A stretch of 64,000 nucleotides of DNA from Heloderma charlesbogerti (GCA_026122225.1 JANEZZ010001952.1:310001-374000); one strand, 5' to 3'. Counted from the first letter of the stretch, positions 9,693-20,789 are shown. Program-made: numbers and translations. The notes: generated by a model not told the origin, from the letters alone.

Positions 9693-10315
9693 AAGGGGTG
9701 TACAAACCCCAGTCACTGTTCCGTTCCGGGGCATCCACAGTGGGGGGAAGGTGATCTGTCCCTCCCCCTGGAATCCTCCCTGGCCGGCTCTGCTCTGCGG
9801 CAACTCTGCAGAGCCGCTGGCTGGGCCTGTCCGCAGCTGGACTTCTGTCCACTGCCGGTCTGCGGCTACATAAATATTTACGTAGCCTATCACAGAAAAG
9901 AGCAGGGATGCAAATGGCGTCCACTACACCATTTACATCTCTGCTTTAGCTCTGATAGGCTATGTAAATATTTACGTAGCCTATCATGAAAAGAGTAGCT
10001 ATGCAAATGGCATAGCGGACGCCATTTGCGTCCCTGCTCTTTGCTGTGATAGGCTACGTAAATATTTACATAGCTTATCATGGCTAAAGCAGGGACGCAA
10101 ATGGCGTCTGCTACTCCGGATGCGATTTGCAGCCGCAGACTGGGGCTGCGGATGGCAACGGACGGACTGGACCAACAGGTGGCAGGTAGGGTCCGTCTGG
10201 GGAGAATTTTGCTGGGTGACAGAGGGGAGTGGTCCATTCCTCCACGGACTCCAGGGGTGGGATTCTAAAGAATCTGGCCTCATTGGAGTCTGTGGTGGAA
10301 TTCTCCGCCATCCCT
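9693..10315 (-). mobile_element. foldback hAT (A left, B right), no clear target duplication
   Basis: Left terminus is decayed (AAGGGGTGTACAAACCCCAGTC). Right terminus is GAATTCTCCGCCATCCCTA, with the GGATTCTAAAGAATC subtype block just inside. Interior: four GATAGGCTACGTAAATATTT-type palindromes separated by GCAAATGGCGTNNGCTACGC-type palindromes (9870-10110). Flanks AACAACAA and GCTGTATG do not match, perhaps because the BovB fragment landed at or recombined with this edge. GGCAG|GTAGGGTCC near 10185 is a weakened donor-like site. Confidence 0.75.
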
Positions 10316-10351
10316 AGCTGTATGTCATCTACCTAGAGAACTTCTATTTTC

Positions 10352-10917
10352 TAGGGGTGTCAGAGAATTTCTCGCCTAAACTTCGGGGGGCCGAGTGCTG
10401 ACGTATTCGGCCCCCCGAAGTAGTTTCGGGGAGAAATTTGCGTTGGGCTATTTGTGTTGCCCTTATTTTCGCCGTAGTCTACGTAAATCTTTACGTAGAC
10501 TACAGGGACCAAATAAGGAACGCGAATGGCGGTTCCCTATGGGGGCCGCCATTTGCGTACGTGCTTTTTTTTTATGTCACCCGTGATAGGCTACGTGATG
10601 ATTTACGTAGCCTATCATGGCTGACTTTGCAGATCTAGCCGTGATAGGCTACGTAAATCATTACGTAGCCTATCACGGGGCGTTTTTTTTTTTTTACTTT
10701 TCTGTTGAAGTTCGCAGCCGGGGAGATGGGGCGCTTCTCCCTGGACTGAATTTCGGCCGGGGGTGAGGCGGGAAGCCTCCCCCTTGGCCTGAATTTCCGC
10801 CTGGCAAGGCGGGAAGACACCCCCCGCTCGCATGTACTTCGGGGGGAGAAGCGAAGCGCCTCCCCCCCACCGCGAAAAAAGCTGCGGGACAAGGTAAGTC
10901 CCTTTCGTACATCCCTA
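10352..10917 (+). mobile_element. foldback hAT (B left, A right)
   Basis: Perfect 8-bp duplication CTATTTTC (10344-10351, 10918-10925). The left B-end stem-loop (GAGAATTTCTCGCC...TTTCGGGGAGAAATT) is directly followed by the palindrome array, so the donor-proximal part of the B end is deleted. The array has ATTTCGCCGTAGTCTACG type at about 10470-10505, GCGGTTCCC/GGGGGCCGCC at 10525-10555, and paired GATAGGCTACGT palindromes at 10583-10680. The right A end has AAG|GTAAGTCCC at 10894 and CATCCCTA. Confidence 0.88.
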
Positions 10918-11639
10918 CTATTTTCAGAAAAAATGGAAGGCTACTGATACAGAGTTACTTTCTTGCATTGACACACATGCATTCCTTAACTCACTTCTGC
11001 ATGAGATGCTGCTTTTGCATGCCAAGACTGTCCCTTTCACTGTTTAAACAACTCATCTCATAAACAGCCAGCCAGGGATGTCCTTGGTCCATCATTAAAA
11101 ATGTCCTTGACAGTACCATCAACACCAGACTCTGCAGTGCTGATCTGTAGCAACTATCTTCTACAGTAATCATTACATTGAAGGTACTTGTAGAGTTTGG
11201 GAGGATATTATTATTATTATTATTATTATTATTCTCCCAGAGTGGGTGGAGACCAATGCCTGAAGTGAGTGAGGACATGTAACTTCTTCTGTCTTCCTTG
11301 ATCCCAAGAGAAGTACATACTAGAAACTGCAGGCAGGCAAACAAATTGCACTGCTTAGTGGAACTGAATACCATCAAATGCATACTTGAGGGGGGAAAGT
11401 TTTGGTTATGTGTGTGAGACGATGCAAGGACAGAGCATCATTTTGTGCCAGATTTGGTTTGTAAACTGATGTGTAGTTCAGACAGCAATTGGTATGAAAT
11501 GCTGCTATAGCTTAGAGTAGTTCGCTATCATCCTGATGCATAATTCAGAAAATTCAGCCTAGGGATGGATGGACTCACCCTAGTCTGCCTTGTGTACTAC
11601 TCGCCCGACCCCTGCCAGCTGCTCTCCCCTGTTCACCAC
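10918..11639. other. unassigned; (ATT)n at about 11205-11234
   Basis: No gene recognised. A trinucleotide microsatellite lies at about 11205-11234. AGGGATGGATGGACTCACCC at 11562 resembles text near 13592 and may be part of an older MITE. Confidence 0.4.
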
Positions 11640-12545
11640 ATGAGCCACTGGACAGTCCGATGCCAGCACCAGACGGCTGATTAATGCAGCCCAACCTATC
11701 ACACAGAGTTGTTGTGAGAATAAAATGGAGAGTAGCAGGACCAGGCATATCACCTTGGGCTCCTTGAAGGTAGGGATGTACGAAATGTACTTACCTTTCC
11801 ACGGATTATGTTTATGGTGGGGGGGGAGGCGTTCCGTCCCTCCCCCCGGAATCCTCGATGGGGGGGAGGTGCTCCGTTCCTCCCCCCCGGAATCCTCGAT
11901 GGCCAGCTGTGCTCCATGGTGGCTCTGTGGAGCAGCTGGCCAGGCCCTGGCCAAAGCTGTCTGCAGCTGGATTTCTGGCCGCAGAGGGCTCTGAGTAAAA
12001 AACAACAACCGCGTACGCAAATGGCGGCGGCTACGGCCGCCGCCATTTGCATTCCTTATTTTTGGCCATCTTAGTCTAGGTAAATATTTACGGAGACTAT
12101 GACGGCGAAAATAAAGGGGAATGCAAATAGCGCCTGCTACACTATTTGTGTTCCCCTTATTTTTGCCGTCTTAGTCTACGTAAATATTTACGTAGACTAA
12201 GAAACCAAAAATAAGGAACGCAAATGGCGGCGGCCATAGCTGCTGCCATTTGTGTACGCGGTTGTTGTTGTTTTTTACCCAGCCATGATAGGCTACGTAA
12301 ATCTTTACGTAGCCTATCACGTCTTGGAAAAAAAAAACCCCACAAGTCTGCAAATGGCGGCGGAAGATCCGCCCCAGGTAAGTCTCGTCCTGGGGGGGAT
12401 CTGCGGGGGGGTGAGGGGGCAGGCCGTTCCGCCACAGATTTCGGGGGGCCGAATGCACTGGCATTCGGCCTCACTGAGATCCATGGTGGAATTTTCTGCC
12501 ATCCCTACTTGAAGGAAAGACAGGATACAAATGTAATGAATGAAT
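11640..12545 (+). mobile_element. tRNA-type SINE 3' half, split by a foldback hAT
   Basis: ACAGAGTTGTTGTGAGAATA then AAATGGAG to TCCTTGAAGG, resuming after 12507 as CTTGAAGGAAAGACAGGATA then CAAATGTAATGAATGAATAA. The SINE tail is continuous once the insert and one copy of CTTGAAGG are removed. Confidence 0.65.
11771..12507 (-). mobile_element. foldback hAT (A left, B right) inside a SINE
   Basis: Perfect 8-bp duplication CTTGAAGG (11763-11770, 12508-12515). The left A end has a minus-strand donor-like site (GGAAAG|GTAAGTA). GC-rich blocks GGAATCCTCGATGG occur twice. Palindromes: GCGGCGGCTACGGCCGCCGC (12022-12050), TAGTCTACGTAAATATTTAC-type (12070-12100, 12170-12205), a GCAAATAGCG type between them, GCGGCGGCCATAGC type (12224-12250), and one GATAGGCTACGT palindrome (12286-12322). 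The right B end has CCAG|GTAAGTCTCG at 12378, then GGGGGGCCGAATGCACTGGC and CATCCCTA. Confidence 0.88.
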
Positions 12546-12916
12546 AAATAAACCATGTATTATGTATAACATTTTTATCTTGCCCTCCTCCAAGAAGCGA
12601 AGGATGATGGACATAGTTCTCTTTCCCCCTATTATTCTTCCCATTTATTCTCACAACAAACTTTCTTGACACAACCCTTTTATTTTATTGTATTTATTGT
12701 ATTTTTTCCTATGCAACTATTAATTCATCCATTTTTGTTTGTTTGTTTAGTGATTTCACGTATAGACATGAAAACTTTACTCTTTAAATACAGCACAATA
12801 AGAAGAAAGGAGGGGAAAACCTAAAGGGGAGGGAATTAGGGAAGGGGGAAGGGTTTACTGTTTTTATTATATTGGAAATGGAGGGGGATCTAATAAACTG
12901 TTAATAACAAAAACAA
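12546..12916. other. unassigned, AT-rich; SINE-like shreds
   Basis: 12580-12680 weakly resembles the reverse of the tRNA SINE body (TGCCCTCCTCCAAGAAGCG ... TCTCACAACAAAC). No gene. Confidence 0.35.
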
Positions 12917-13165
12917 CCACCTTGTGAGGTAGGTTAGTATTTGGGCAAGTGGGGGATTTAGATCCCAGATCTCTCCAGTCTTAGTTCAACCCTCAGCTTT
13001 CCCCAACCTGGTGCCCTCCAGCTGTTTTGGATTTCAACTTCCATCAGCCCCATTCCTGACCAGTGAATGGTCAGGAATGCTGGGACATATAGTCCAAAAC
13101 AGCTGGAGGGCACCAGGTTGGGGAAGACTGCTCTAACCACTACATTACAGTGGCTCTCTGTGACC
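12917..13165 (-). mobile_element. tRNA-derived SINE fragment carrying a palindromic MITE
   Basis: Minus-strand reading gives AGCCACTGTAATGTAGTGGT then TAGAGCAG, a tRNA-like head, and later TACCTCACAAGGTGGTTG. The head and body are separated by the palindrome at 13005-13127. Confidence 0.55.
13005..13127. repeat. palindromic MITE ('GGTGCCCTCCAG' family)
   Basis: The arm CCAACCTGGTGCCCTCCAGC then TGTTTTGGAT is repeated in inverted orientation at the right (AAAACAGCTGGAGGGCACCA then GGTTGGGGAA), giving a near-complete hairpin of about 120 bp. Related, more decayed copies: 16365-16495, 31355-31445, 31733-31850 and a half copy near 49160-49215. Confidence 0.7.
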
Positions 13166-13279
13166 AGCACTGAGGCAGAAGGCCTATCAACAGATATCAC
13201 AGGGAACCACCTTAAACATATCAGACCATCTGTCTGTCCATCTATTTATTTAGAAACATCAATTTCCAGGGATCCCAGG

Positions 13280-14018
13280 TAGGGATGGGTGCAAATTTCA
13301 TTATGTTCTCAATTTGATGAAAACTCTGCACTTGCCAGACATCTACACGAAGCTGAACACAGTTTTCACTCTGAAATCCACACTTTTCTGAACATTGCAA
13401 GCATGTTTGTCAAATGTCAATTTAAAAGAAAAGTACTATAAAAATGTGTATATTGCAGGGGAAATGCTTACAAAATGTGCATATTAGAGGAAAAATATAC
13501 TCGGAATTGCTGTATACTATGGGGGATGTATACATTTTAAAAAAAGTGCACACAAAATGGAATGTTGAAGACTCCCCCAACTCCCACCCTGGGGATGGAT
13601 GGACTCACCTCTGTCCATGGTTGCAGGGCTCTTGCTGCACCTGTGCCCACCTCATTGCACAATCCCCTGGTCCAGTTATGTCTGGGATGTTGCGTAAAAG
13701 GCCCCTTTTCAGATGCCATTTACCCAACAGTACTTTTATGGAGAAACCTGAGCCACCATTTTTACACAAAATGGAGGCTTGCTAAGGGATAGGCAGCTGC
13801 TGGGCACGTGCGGACTGCGTGAGCATTGGGTGAGCGGGCCTGTTAAGTGGCAGCAGCTCAGCAAATGGGTTCTGGAGGGCCGGGGGTGGGGGAGTCTGCC
13901 AGACTTCACCCCCCTCTTGGACTCCCGTGACATCTCTACCCCACCCTCAGCTTGCAACAGAAATGGGGTGGAATGATCGTAACTGTGGAAGCGAACTTGG
14001 CAGCAACACACATCCCTA
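13280..14018. mobile_element. hAT-like MITE, family 4
   Basis: Termini TAGGGATGGGTGCAAATTTC and CACACATCCCTA; flanks ATCCCAGG (13272-13279) and ATCCCAAG (14019-14026) are a 7/8 target duplication. The interior lacks the palindrome array. It contains ACAAAATGG-containing text related to 8388-8530. Shares the first 8 bp with the foldback family but little else. Non-coding. Confidence 0.7.
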
Positions 14019-14296
14019 ATCCCAAGGCAGTGTACATAACTTCCTAAAAAGGACAAATACCATAGAACAAATTACAAAATATGAAGCATAGAAAATATTT
14101 ATGCAGCAAACAAATGAATGAATTGGTCCATTCTCTATAGGCGAGTGCATAGGGAGGAAGGAATTGTTGATCAGTTAGTATTCCCATATTCCTACAGAGC
14201 AGGGGCTTTGCAGGGCATCCATGATGAGATATGCTTATGATTTGGCAAGGAAGGAAACAGAAAACAAACAAACAAACAAACAAACCAGAGTGCTAA
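14019..14296. other. unassigned
   Basis: No gene recognised; an (AAAC)n run is at about 14264-14285. Confidence 0.35.
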
Positions 14297-14757
14297 CAAG
14301 AGAAGGTGGGATGACAAAGTCTGGTATTCTCAAATATCTGAAGGTGACTGGGTCTTAGTCAGAAATCTTCATCTGAGAGGGAAGCATAAATTAGCAGATA
14401 GATGGGAACTCCAAATACATGAGGTGATCAGGCAGCTGCAAGATAAGCTACCAGTTTACATGGTAAGACCAGAAGGGAGTGATGGACCAGAGAAGATGCT
14501 ACATCATGATCTCCTAGAACCATGCACCTTTATATCTGTTACTGAAGAGGGAGACTTCTCAGAAGGTATTGTTATTGAACATATCCCATATAGGGTTAGC
14601 TTGCCCACTTATAAGGAAAGGCACCTCTCTGGGTCAGAAGGAAGAGAGACATCCTCTCGGTTGAATCCTGAAGCTGCAGAAAGTACTTACCTAAAAGGAA
14701 CAATTGGATATGGTGCTGAAAACAAAGCAAGGGTGGAACCAATCTGTGTTTCCTGAC
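14297..14757 (+). pseudogene. Ty3/gypsy-type integrase C-terminal remnant
   Basis: One frame from about 14297 to the stop at 14755-14757 reads KRRWDDKVWYSQISEGDWVL, then KLADRWE, then LPVYMVRPEG and KMLHHDLLEPC. The pattern VADRWE...P(V/I)Y.V.P...G...LHR.LLLPC is typical of the integrase C-terminal (GPY-like) region of vertebrate Ty3/gypsy elements. Nothing recognisable of the catalytic core, RT or LTRs lies beside it, so it is an isolated fragment. The tail after LEPC is acidic and unassigned. Confidence 0.65.
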
Positions 14758-14844
14758 AATAGAGCTCTCTAGGATACCCAGCAGAAGTCTTTCAGATCAT
14801 CTGCTTCCTGAGCCTTTAAAACAAACAAACAAACAAACAAATTG
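14758..14844. other. unassigned, ends in (AAAC)n
   Basis: Short spacer with an (AAAC)n run at 14820-14841. Confidence 0.3.
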
Positions 14845-14932
14845 TGGATGTTTGAGACTGGACCTGGGACTTCCAGCATGCAAAGCATGTGCTCAACCAT
14901 TGAGCTATGTCCTTTCTTCTCATTTCTCCTAA
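14845..14932 (-). mobile_element. tRNA-Ala-like SINE head
   Basis: Minus strand: GACATAGCTCAATGGTTGAG then CACATGCTTTGCATGCTGGA and GTCCCAGGTCCAG. It has an A-box, a TGC anticodon-loop-like TTTGCAT, and a degraded B-box. It lacks a proper acceptor stem, so it is a SINE or pseudogene rather than a tRNA gene. A similar unit is at 46185-46245. Confidence 0.55.
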
Positions 14933-15840
14933 ATCAATCTCTCAAGATGAATGTGCATACCCTGAATGAATGTGTATACCTTGCACCCACAAACATGTTG
15001 CATTAATTTCAAGGGAATGGAAAAGAATTTTGATTGTGAGGATGGCAGATTTTCTCAGGGTGGCTCCACACATCTATGCTAAAAAGAAGAATATGCAATA
15101 TGATGTCGCTAACCAAACCCCTGGGATGGGCAAAATTTTCCCCATTGGTGTTTATATACTGCATGGAAGATTTTAGAAGCTTTGGAACTAAAGCATCTGT
15201 GGCAATCCATCCTTTCTGCTCCTAGCTTTCTACTTAATGATTTTTATTTCCCTGGATGTTTTACAATTCTATAAGTGTCCTGTGTTTGGAACAAAGATTA
15301 CAAATGGCTTCTCTCTCATTTAGCCCTTATGTAAATGGGTCCGGAGTGGAGATTAATAGGCTCAGAAATGTGGTTTCTGCTCCATGGCTGGTAAAGGAAA
15401 TTCAGTGGCACTAAATTAATCATGAAATGGACTCAAAGAAGGAAGATGGGGGTTCAAACTCATAAATTAGGTCAGCAGCAAAATTCAGAAGGGGATTTTC
15501 CAAAGCAGCATCTTGTCTGTTGTTGCCAACTTGTAATTTCAAGAATGCCCTGTCCCCAAGTGGGACCAGGAACTAGAACTGGTTCTTGACCTGGTAGTGA
15601 GTAAGGTATGGAAACACAGTCTAATCTGATGCATGGGAAAGGCATCAAAGAGGCTAGGGTGTAATTTGCAGGGTATTACTGCTGAAATTCTACATTCTCA
15701 GACAGATGGCTCTAAAGCTGGGTTTGCTCAGAAGATGTTGTGCAGGGAAAGCACCCTTGGCTGCTGCAGTCCAATGAGATGCAGATGACTAGAGTCACAT
15801 CCACTTCTTCATTATTTCATGCATTGCACTGAATTTAGGG
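14933..15840. other. unassigned
   Basis: About 900 bp with no recognisable repeat, RNA or coding signature. AT-rich, no long frames. Confidence 0.4.
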
Positions 15841-16200
15841 AGGTGCGAACCCACCCCCACTCGCTGGTCCCCAGACCGTGCTTGAGCCCCTCCTGCACTC
15901 AAGGGAGCAGCCTGCACTCATCCTGGCAGCCTTGAGCTCTGTGGTCACCATTTTTTGAAAGATAAAATGGCGATAGCAAATATGTGCATTCACAAAAATG
16001 AGCACTTTCGCACAAACACAAATATGCTCATTTTTGTGATTGCCATTTTATTTTTCAAAGAATGGCAACTGTAGAGCTGAATGAGGCTGCCAGGTTGAGT
16101 ACAGACTGCTCTCACCGCATTGATAGGGGGTGAACGGGGCCAGGAACTTGGCAAGTGGGGCTTGGGGGTGTGGGCAGGGGGGGTTCCACTGGATTCCTGG
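15841..16200. repeat. foldback MITE, family 5 (CATTTTTT hairpin)
   Basis: The centre, about 15950-16060, is an inverted repeat: CCATTTTTTGAAAGATAAAA then TGGCGATAGCAAATATG, pairing with CACAAATATGCTCATTTTTG then TGATTGCCATTTTATTTTTC. Flanking GC-rich text (AGACCGTGCTTGAGCCCCTC...; GGGGCTTGGGGGTGTGGGCA) resembles that around 41380-41480 and 45680-46120, which enclose similar hairpins. Ends and target duplication unresolved. Confidence 0.5.
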
Positions 16201-16364
16201 ACAAATTGGGGGCCTGCACCATCCGTAATTGTATTACACCCTTCCTCCAAAGGGGACAGCATGGTGTGCATAGTTTCCACCTCCTTCCTCTGTGAAAAGG
16301 CATCCCCATGGGGCAGACTAGGTCAAAGGATAGCAATTCAACACCTACATCCCATTCCAGTCTT

Positions 16365-16495
16365 CCCAAACCTGGTGACCTCCAGATATGTTGGACTGGA
16401 ACTCCTATCATTCCCAGGCTCAGTCGGCATGGTCAACAGCCATGGAGTTTCATCCCAACACCTCTGGAAGCCATCTGGGGGAGGCTGTTCTATCC
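16365..16495. repeat. palindromic MITE ('GGTG(C/A)CCTCCAG' family), decayed
   Basis: TCTTCCCAAACCTGGTGACC then TCCAGATATGTTGGAC, with a mismatched inverted arm AACACCTCTGGAAGCC then ATCTGGGGGAGG. Same family as 13005-13127. Confidence 0.5.
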
Positions 16496-16560
16496 ATTTC
16501 ATCAGAATGCTTCTTGTGCATCCCTTCCCAGGTTGCATTCAGGACACATTCTCTTATCAC

Positions 16561-17253
16561 TAGAGCTGTGTGCAGATGGTCTCTCAGAATTCTCCACCTA
16601 TCTGTGGGCAGAGAAACTGGGGGGACAATTTCACCAAATTTCTCCTAGGGGAGGAGAAATTCTCCAACAGTTTCTCACAGTTGCTCACTATTGGCAGGGG
16701 TTATAGAACAGCTTCTTCCTTTTTCCTAAGGGTTTTTTTTTGTTGTTGTTTACTGCAGTGCTTCTGTAGGTGGCAACAGCATCAGCTGTGGTGAGGCTTC
16801 CACTTTTCTAAGGCAGAATTTTGAATTTCTTTTGGTGGCTTTTTTGAGCTTACCTAATCCCTGCGAGGTGGCCGAGGGGGCTGTGTGTGTTCTCTCTCTC
16901 TATATTACACATCTTTCCATTGCTCTGCAGCCTCCCAGGCCACCTGTACTTCCCAAACTGAAAAAGGGCCATGGGAGGAATTGCCTCATGATGTCTCCCT
17001 CATGATGGCTTTAACTGAAGTGCAGGAAGCCGAGGCTGCCACAAAGATTACTGTACAATGACAGACAGGACACTCACGCACACTCCTCAGCCACTTCACA
17101 AGTACGGTAAGCACAAGAACCCCAAGCCCAACCCATGCGAATGTCTCCGGAATTTCTCCTTCTTTGAATTTCTTTTCAAAAGCAATTTCTTTTCTATCAA
17201 ATTGAATGAGAATGGTTGAAAAAAATGTGAGAGGAATTTTCAGCACAGCGCTA
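16561..17253 (+). mobile_element. hAT-like MITE, family 2
   Basis: Left terminus TAGAGCTGTGTGCAGATGG, right terminus CAGCACAGCGCTA; perfect 8-bp duplication CTTATCAC (16553-16560, 17254-17261). The ends carry short GAGAAATTCTCC and AATTCTCC motifs. The interior contains AAATTGAATGAGAATGGTTG and GAAAAGAAATTG-type text also found at 57544-58963 (reverse) and 59151-59891. No transposase frame. The 8-bp duplication and TAG...CTA ends fit hAT. Confidence 0.8.
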
Positions 17254-18041
17254 CTTATCACCCTTTGCCTAGTGACACTATTGCCAAGTCATATTCATGC
17301 CTGCAGCCCATTCCAAAGGGCTCCATTTGATCTTTTTGTCCCAAAGGGCAGAAACCATTTCTGCTCAAGACATGCCATGCAAACTCATGAGGTGCAGCAG
17401 ATTACAAACCCTAGCAACTGACTCACAGAGAGACTCAGCATGCATCCCAGACAGCTTCTTACTGTGTGAGCATTTAACAAAAGCAGCATCACAATGCCTT
17501 GTTAATGAACTAGCAAGACCCATGATGAATGCTCATGGAAAGGAGATCATATGGATGAGAGAACAGCCCCGTGCTCTCACTCGCCCTTGCTTTTCAATAC
17601 ATCCCAGCATGTAGGCAATCAAGCTCCACTATGAAAATGTTTTGAGCTGTGTCCTCAGCCACTTAGGACGATGTGCGGTATTGGATTTTGCAGGCTGGTT
17701 GGCATAGAGTCAAGTGTTTGCTGGGCTGCTTATCATCATCATTCAGAACTTACTGACCTCTGCAATCTTCAGTCTGATTAACCTTCTGAAGTTTCAGAAG
17801 CCTTTGGATTGCATCTGTCCCCACTAAGCTTATGTTTGTGGATGGGAAGGCTAATACGTTGGGAAAAATGCCTTTCATGGCTGAAGAATAAACAAAGGTT
17901 CAAAGAAAGGGTTCTATGTATCAAAAAACAAATCTCTTGGCACCTCTCCTGTTCTCTGTGTGTTCAATAATTCTAAGGCAGTGGTTTTCAAACAGCATTC
18001 AACCTTATCAGGGGTTCCTCAAGAGGAAGGTCACTAATGAC
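17254..18041. other. unassigned
   Basis: Nothing recognised in about 790 bp; no convincing coding potential. Confidence 0.4.
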
Positions 18042-18584
18042 TAGGGATTGTTGATTAATTTCAACTTTGTGAAAATCCTGATGCAAACTGACCTGGTCTG
18101 TACCTCCCAGGTAAATATGCACTTTGGAATTGTACTACTAGGCAAATATGCACTTTGGAATAAGGATGCCAGAGAAAACTGTTTGAAGGGTGGGGTGGAA
18201 TTCGACTGATCTTCCTAGATCTCAGCCCCTCCGACTCAATCTGAAGTAAATTGGGCCAGTTAACAGATTTTCTGGGAATTTTGTGCATTTTTCTTTTGAA
18301 GGTTCTACAATTCGCACAGATTACTGAGCAATTTGTGCAACTTGCAGCTGAATTTGCATAAAGTATAGCCAAATTTGTGTAATTTGCACAAATATGGCTG
18401 TAATTTGTGCGAATTGCTCAGAGATTTGTGCAACCTGTAGAACGTCCCCGCCCCCATGCACAAAACAGTTCCCAGAGTGTGGGGAACAGCCCACATCTCA
18501 GCTCACAGACATGAAGTAAGTCACATGCTGCGAAACTTGGCAGAGCCAAAAAAGAGCTGGATTTCCCAGTGACGGACATTCCTA
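18042..18584. repeat. possible old hAT-like MITE with TTGTGCAA-rich inverted repeats
   Basis: Begins TAGGGATTGTTGATTAATTT and could end GACATTCCTA. The interior (18300-18440) has mirrored GTTCTACAATTCGCACA and AGATTTGTGCAACCTGTAGA arms with repeated ATTTGTG/TTTGCA words. Flanks (CTAATGAC, CTTTGGAA) do not match, so the assignment is tentative. Confidence 0.35.
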
Positions 18585-19125
18585 CTTTGGAACTTAGTTT
18601 GGAACACTGCTCCAATGCAAGTTCTTGGCTAGGAAAGAAAAAGGTACATCAAAATATTGTGTTTTGATATAAAATGCCATTAGAAATGAATATTTAGAGA
18701 GAGAAGGTGTTTAAAAATACACATTAACATACATATTCCAATGCTAACTTCTGTGCAGATTAAAAACATACTAGGAGACTAGTCTGCACCAGTATTCCTT
18801 GGCAGATTAATCAGTACAGAACTGCAGAACAAATGTGACACTGCTCCCAATCCCCCTGAATTTGCAACCAGAAAATTAGCCTGTGAGATGAGCCAAGTCA
18901 GACCAATGGCTCATCCCCACAACCTTGACAGACAAGAACACTCCTGGGTCTTAGATACAGCTCTCCTGCCCCTGGAACCATTGTCTGTCTGTCTGTCTGT
19001 CCATCCGTCCATCCGTCTGTTTACTGGAGATGCCAGATATTGAATCTGATGATTTCAACATGGTGGAAGTATATGAACGTACTCGTGGTGTGGAGAAAAT
19101 GGAAGAGAGGCATTCTCTCTGTTTC
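18585..19125. other. unassigned; (CTGT)n/(CCAT) microsatellite at about 18984-19020
   Basis: No gene. Tetranucleotide repeat CTGTCTGTCTGTCTGTCC then ATCCGTCC at about 18984-19020. Confidence 0.4.
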
Positions 19126-19348
19126 AGGGGCAATCTACATTACAACTTTAAACTGGTTTCAAACCTGTTTTTAGTGATTACGGCTACCAAATACAGGAAT
19201 TCTGGGAATTGTAGCTCTAGGAAGAGGGGCCACTTGGGCAGGGGACAAGGGTCTCTAGCAAAGAATTCTCAGCACCCTCATGAAACTGCAGGATCCCTTT
19301 AGATAAACCAGGTTGAAACCAATTTAAAGTTGTAATGTAGATTGCCCC
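19126..19348. mobile_element. hAT-like MITE (GGGGCAATCTACATTAC ends)
   Basis: Terminal inverted repeats of about 40 bp: AGGGGCAATCTACATTACAA (left) and TTGTAATGTAGATTGCCCC (right), each followed inward by CTTTAAACTGGTTTCAA or its complement. Flanks TCTGTTTC and TCTGTCTC match at 7 of 8. Non-coding. Confidence 0.65.
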
Positions 19349-19480
19349 TCTGTCTCCATCACCATCTCTTCTTCTGTCTCTGTCTCCATCTCTTTCCCCT
19401 TCTCCATCTCCATCTCAGTCTCTGTCCTGGTCCTGGTTCCCATCCTTGCCTCTGCCTCCACCTCCATCTCTGTTCCATTG
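19349..19480. repeat. pyrimidine-rich degenerate CTCCAT/CTGTCT repeat
   Basis: About 130 bp of imperfect hexamer-like CCATCT, CTGTCT and CTCCAC units on a pyrimidine-only background. The reverse frame reads as an E/T/M-rich peptide and is not a gene. Confidence 0.6.
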
Positions 19481-19554
19481 TACTGGAGCCCACGGTTATC
19501 TGACAAAACATCTTTGCACGACACACCAATTAATAATTTATGGAATTGTCTACC

Positions 19555-20340
19555 TCAAGGTAGGGTCCCCAAAGGCATCTGGTGGCCCACACTTTGAAAC
19601 AAGATGCTGAACTAGATTGCTTGATCCAGCTAGGGGTGTACGAAAGTCACTTACCTTTTCGCAGGTGTGATTCACTGTAGGGGGGAAGCGCTCCGTCCCT
19701 CCCCCCAGAATCCTCCCTGGCTGGCTCTGCTCCTCAGTGGCTCTGTGGAGCCACCAGCCAGGGCCATCCACAGCCAGAGTTCCAGCTGTGGCCAGGCTGC
19801 TGTGGATGCAAATGGCGGCCGCTGTAGCGGCCGCCATTGCATCCTGCCAGGCTGCTGTGATAGGCCACGTAAGTATTTATGTAGCCTATCATGGCAAAGA
19901 GCAGGAACGCAAACGGCGGCTGCTACGCCGTTTGCGCCGCTGCTCTTTTCGTGATAGGCTATGTAAGTATTTACGTAGCCTATCATGGTAAAGGCAGCCA
20001 TGCAAATGGCACAGTGGCCACCATTTGCGTGGCTGCCTTTACCGTGATAGGCTATGTAAATACTTACGTAGCCTATCATGGCAGCCTGGCAGGATGCAAA
20101 TGGTGGCTGCTACGGCGGCCGCCATTTGCGTCTGCAGCAGCCCAGCCGAAAGACCAGCTGCCGCTGCTGGAGCTGCTGCTGCCCCAGGTACGTTTTGTTC
20201 CGTGGGGATTCCGTGGGGTGGGGGGGGAGGCCGTTCCACCATGGGTTTTGGGGGGTGCATTCGGCCTCACTGAAAATCCGTGGCAGAATTCTCCACCATC
20301 CCTAGATCCAGCAGGGTTCATCTTATGTTCTTACATGCAA
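19555..20340 (+). mobile_element. LINE 3' tail split by a foldback hAT
   Basis: AGATGCTGAACTAGATTGCT then TGATCCAGC, resuming after the insert as AGGGTTCATCTTATGTTCTT. This is the ...GGACCCTTGGTCTGATCCAGC...CTTATGTTCTTA tail also seen at about 31720 and 50090. Only the last roughly 100 bp of the LINE is visible. Confidence 0.6.
19631..20304 (-). mobile_element. foldback hAT (A left, B right) inside a LINE tail
   Basis: Perfect 8-bp duplication GATCCAGC (19623-19630, 20305-20312). Left A end TAGGGGTGTACGAAAGTCAC with donor-like AAAAG|GTAAGTG on minus. Palindrome array 19805-20130: ATGGCGGCCGCTGTAGCGGC type, GATAGGCCACGTAAGTATTT type, GCAAACGGCGGCTGCTACGC type, then the same again in inverted order around a GGCAGCCATGCAAATGGCAC centre. 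Right B end begins GCCCCAG|GTACGTTTTG near 20187 and ends CACCATCCCTA. Confidence 0.88.
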
Positions 20341-20789
20341 AGAATGCAACAGCTTTGCTATCCCCACATGTAAGCTTCCAGCTAAGGAGAGTCTCCCTCT
20401 GCACTCTTCTTCCCCCAGGAGAAAATAAGTTGTGTTCCAGGACTTTTACCTTAAGGGATCCCACCCCCCAGTCTGAAAGCTAAGGACCAGTTCACAAATG
20501 CATGGACACTGCTTGATTTCTCAACACTCAGTTATTGTACACTTGATGACCGGGAGAAGACTGTGTGATGAACTGGCTCCACTGAAAAGCAACATGGGTG
20601 AGACGATTTGCTAGTTCTGTCTGTGGCAGCAAATCAGTGTTGCCTATTCCCATAGTGGGGCTGTCACAGCAGGACTTAGTGGCAAATATCCAGGGTCCAC
20701 TCAACAGAATGAGCAGGAAGGCCCCCAAATCCCCTAGCTGCACCACTATTCAGACATGCATGACACCCTAAGAATGTAATGTGCTGAAT
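20341..20789. other. unassigned
   Basis: No recognisable gene or repeat. Confidence 0.35.

Noticed and set aside
14424..14756. A small host gene of 110 codons
   Set aside because: The frame extends upstream as a Ty3/gypsy integrase C-terminal region; there is no sign of host exons.
18042..18584. hAT element with TAGGGATTG/GACATTCCTA ends
   Set aside because: The flanking 8-mers do not match and the termini are decayed; kept only as a low-confidence repeat.
19324..19524. Glu/Thr/Met-rich minus-strand frame
   Set aside because: Low-complexity translation of a pyrimidine-rich degenerate repeat.
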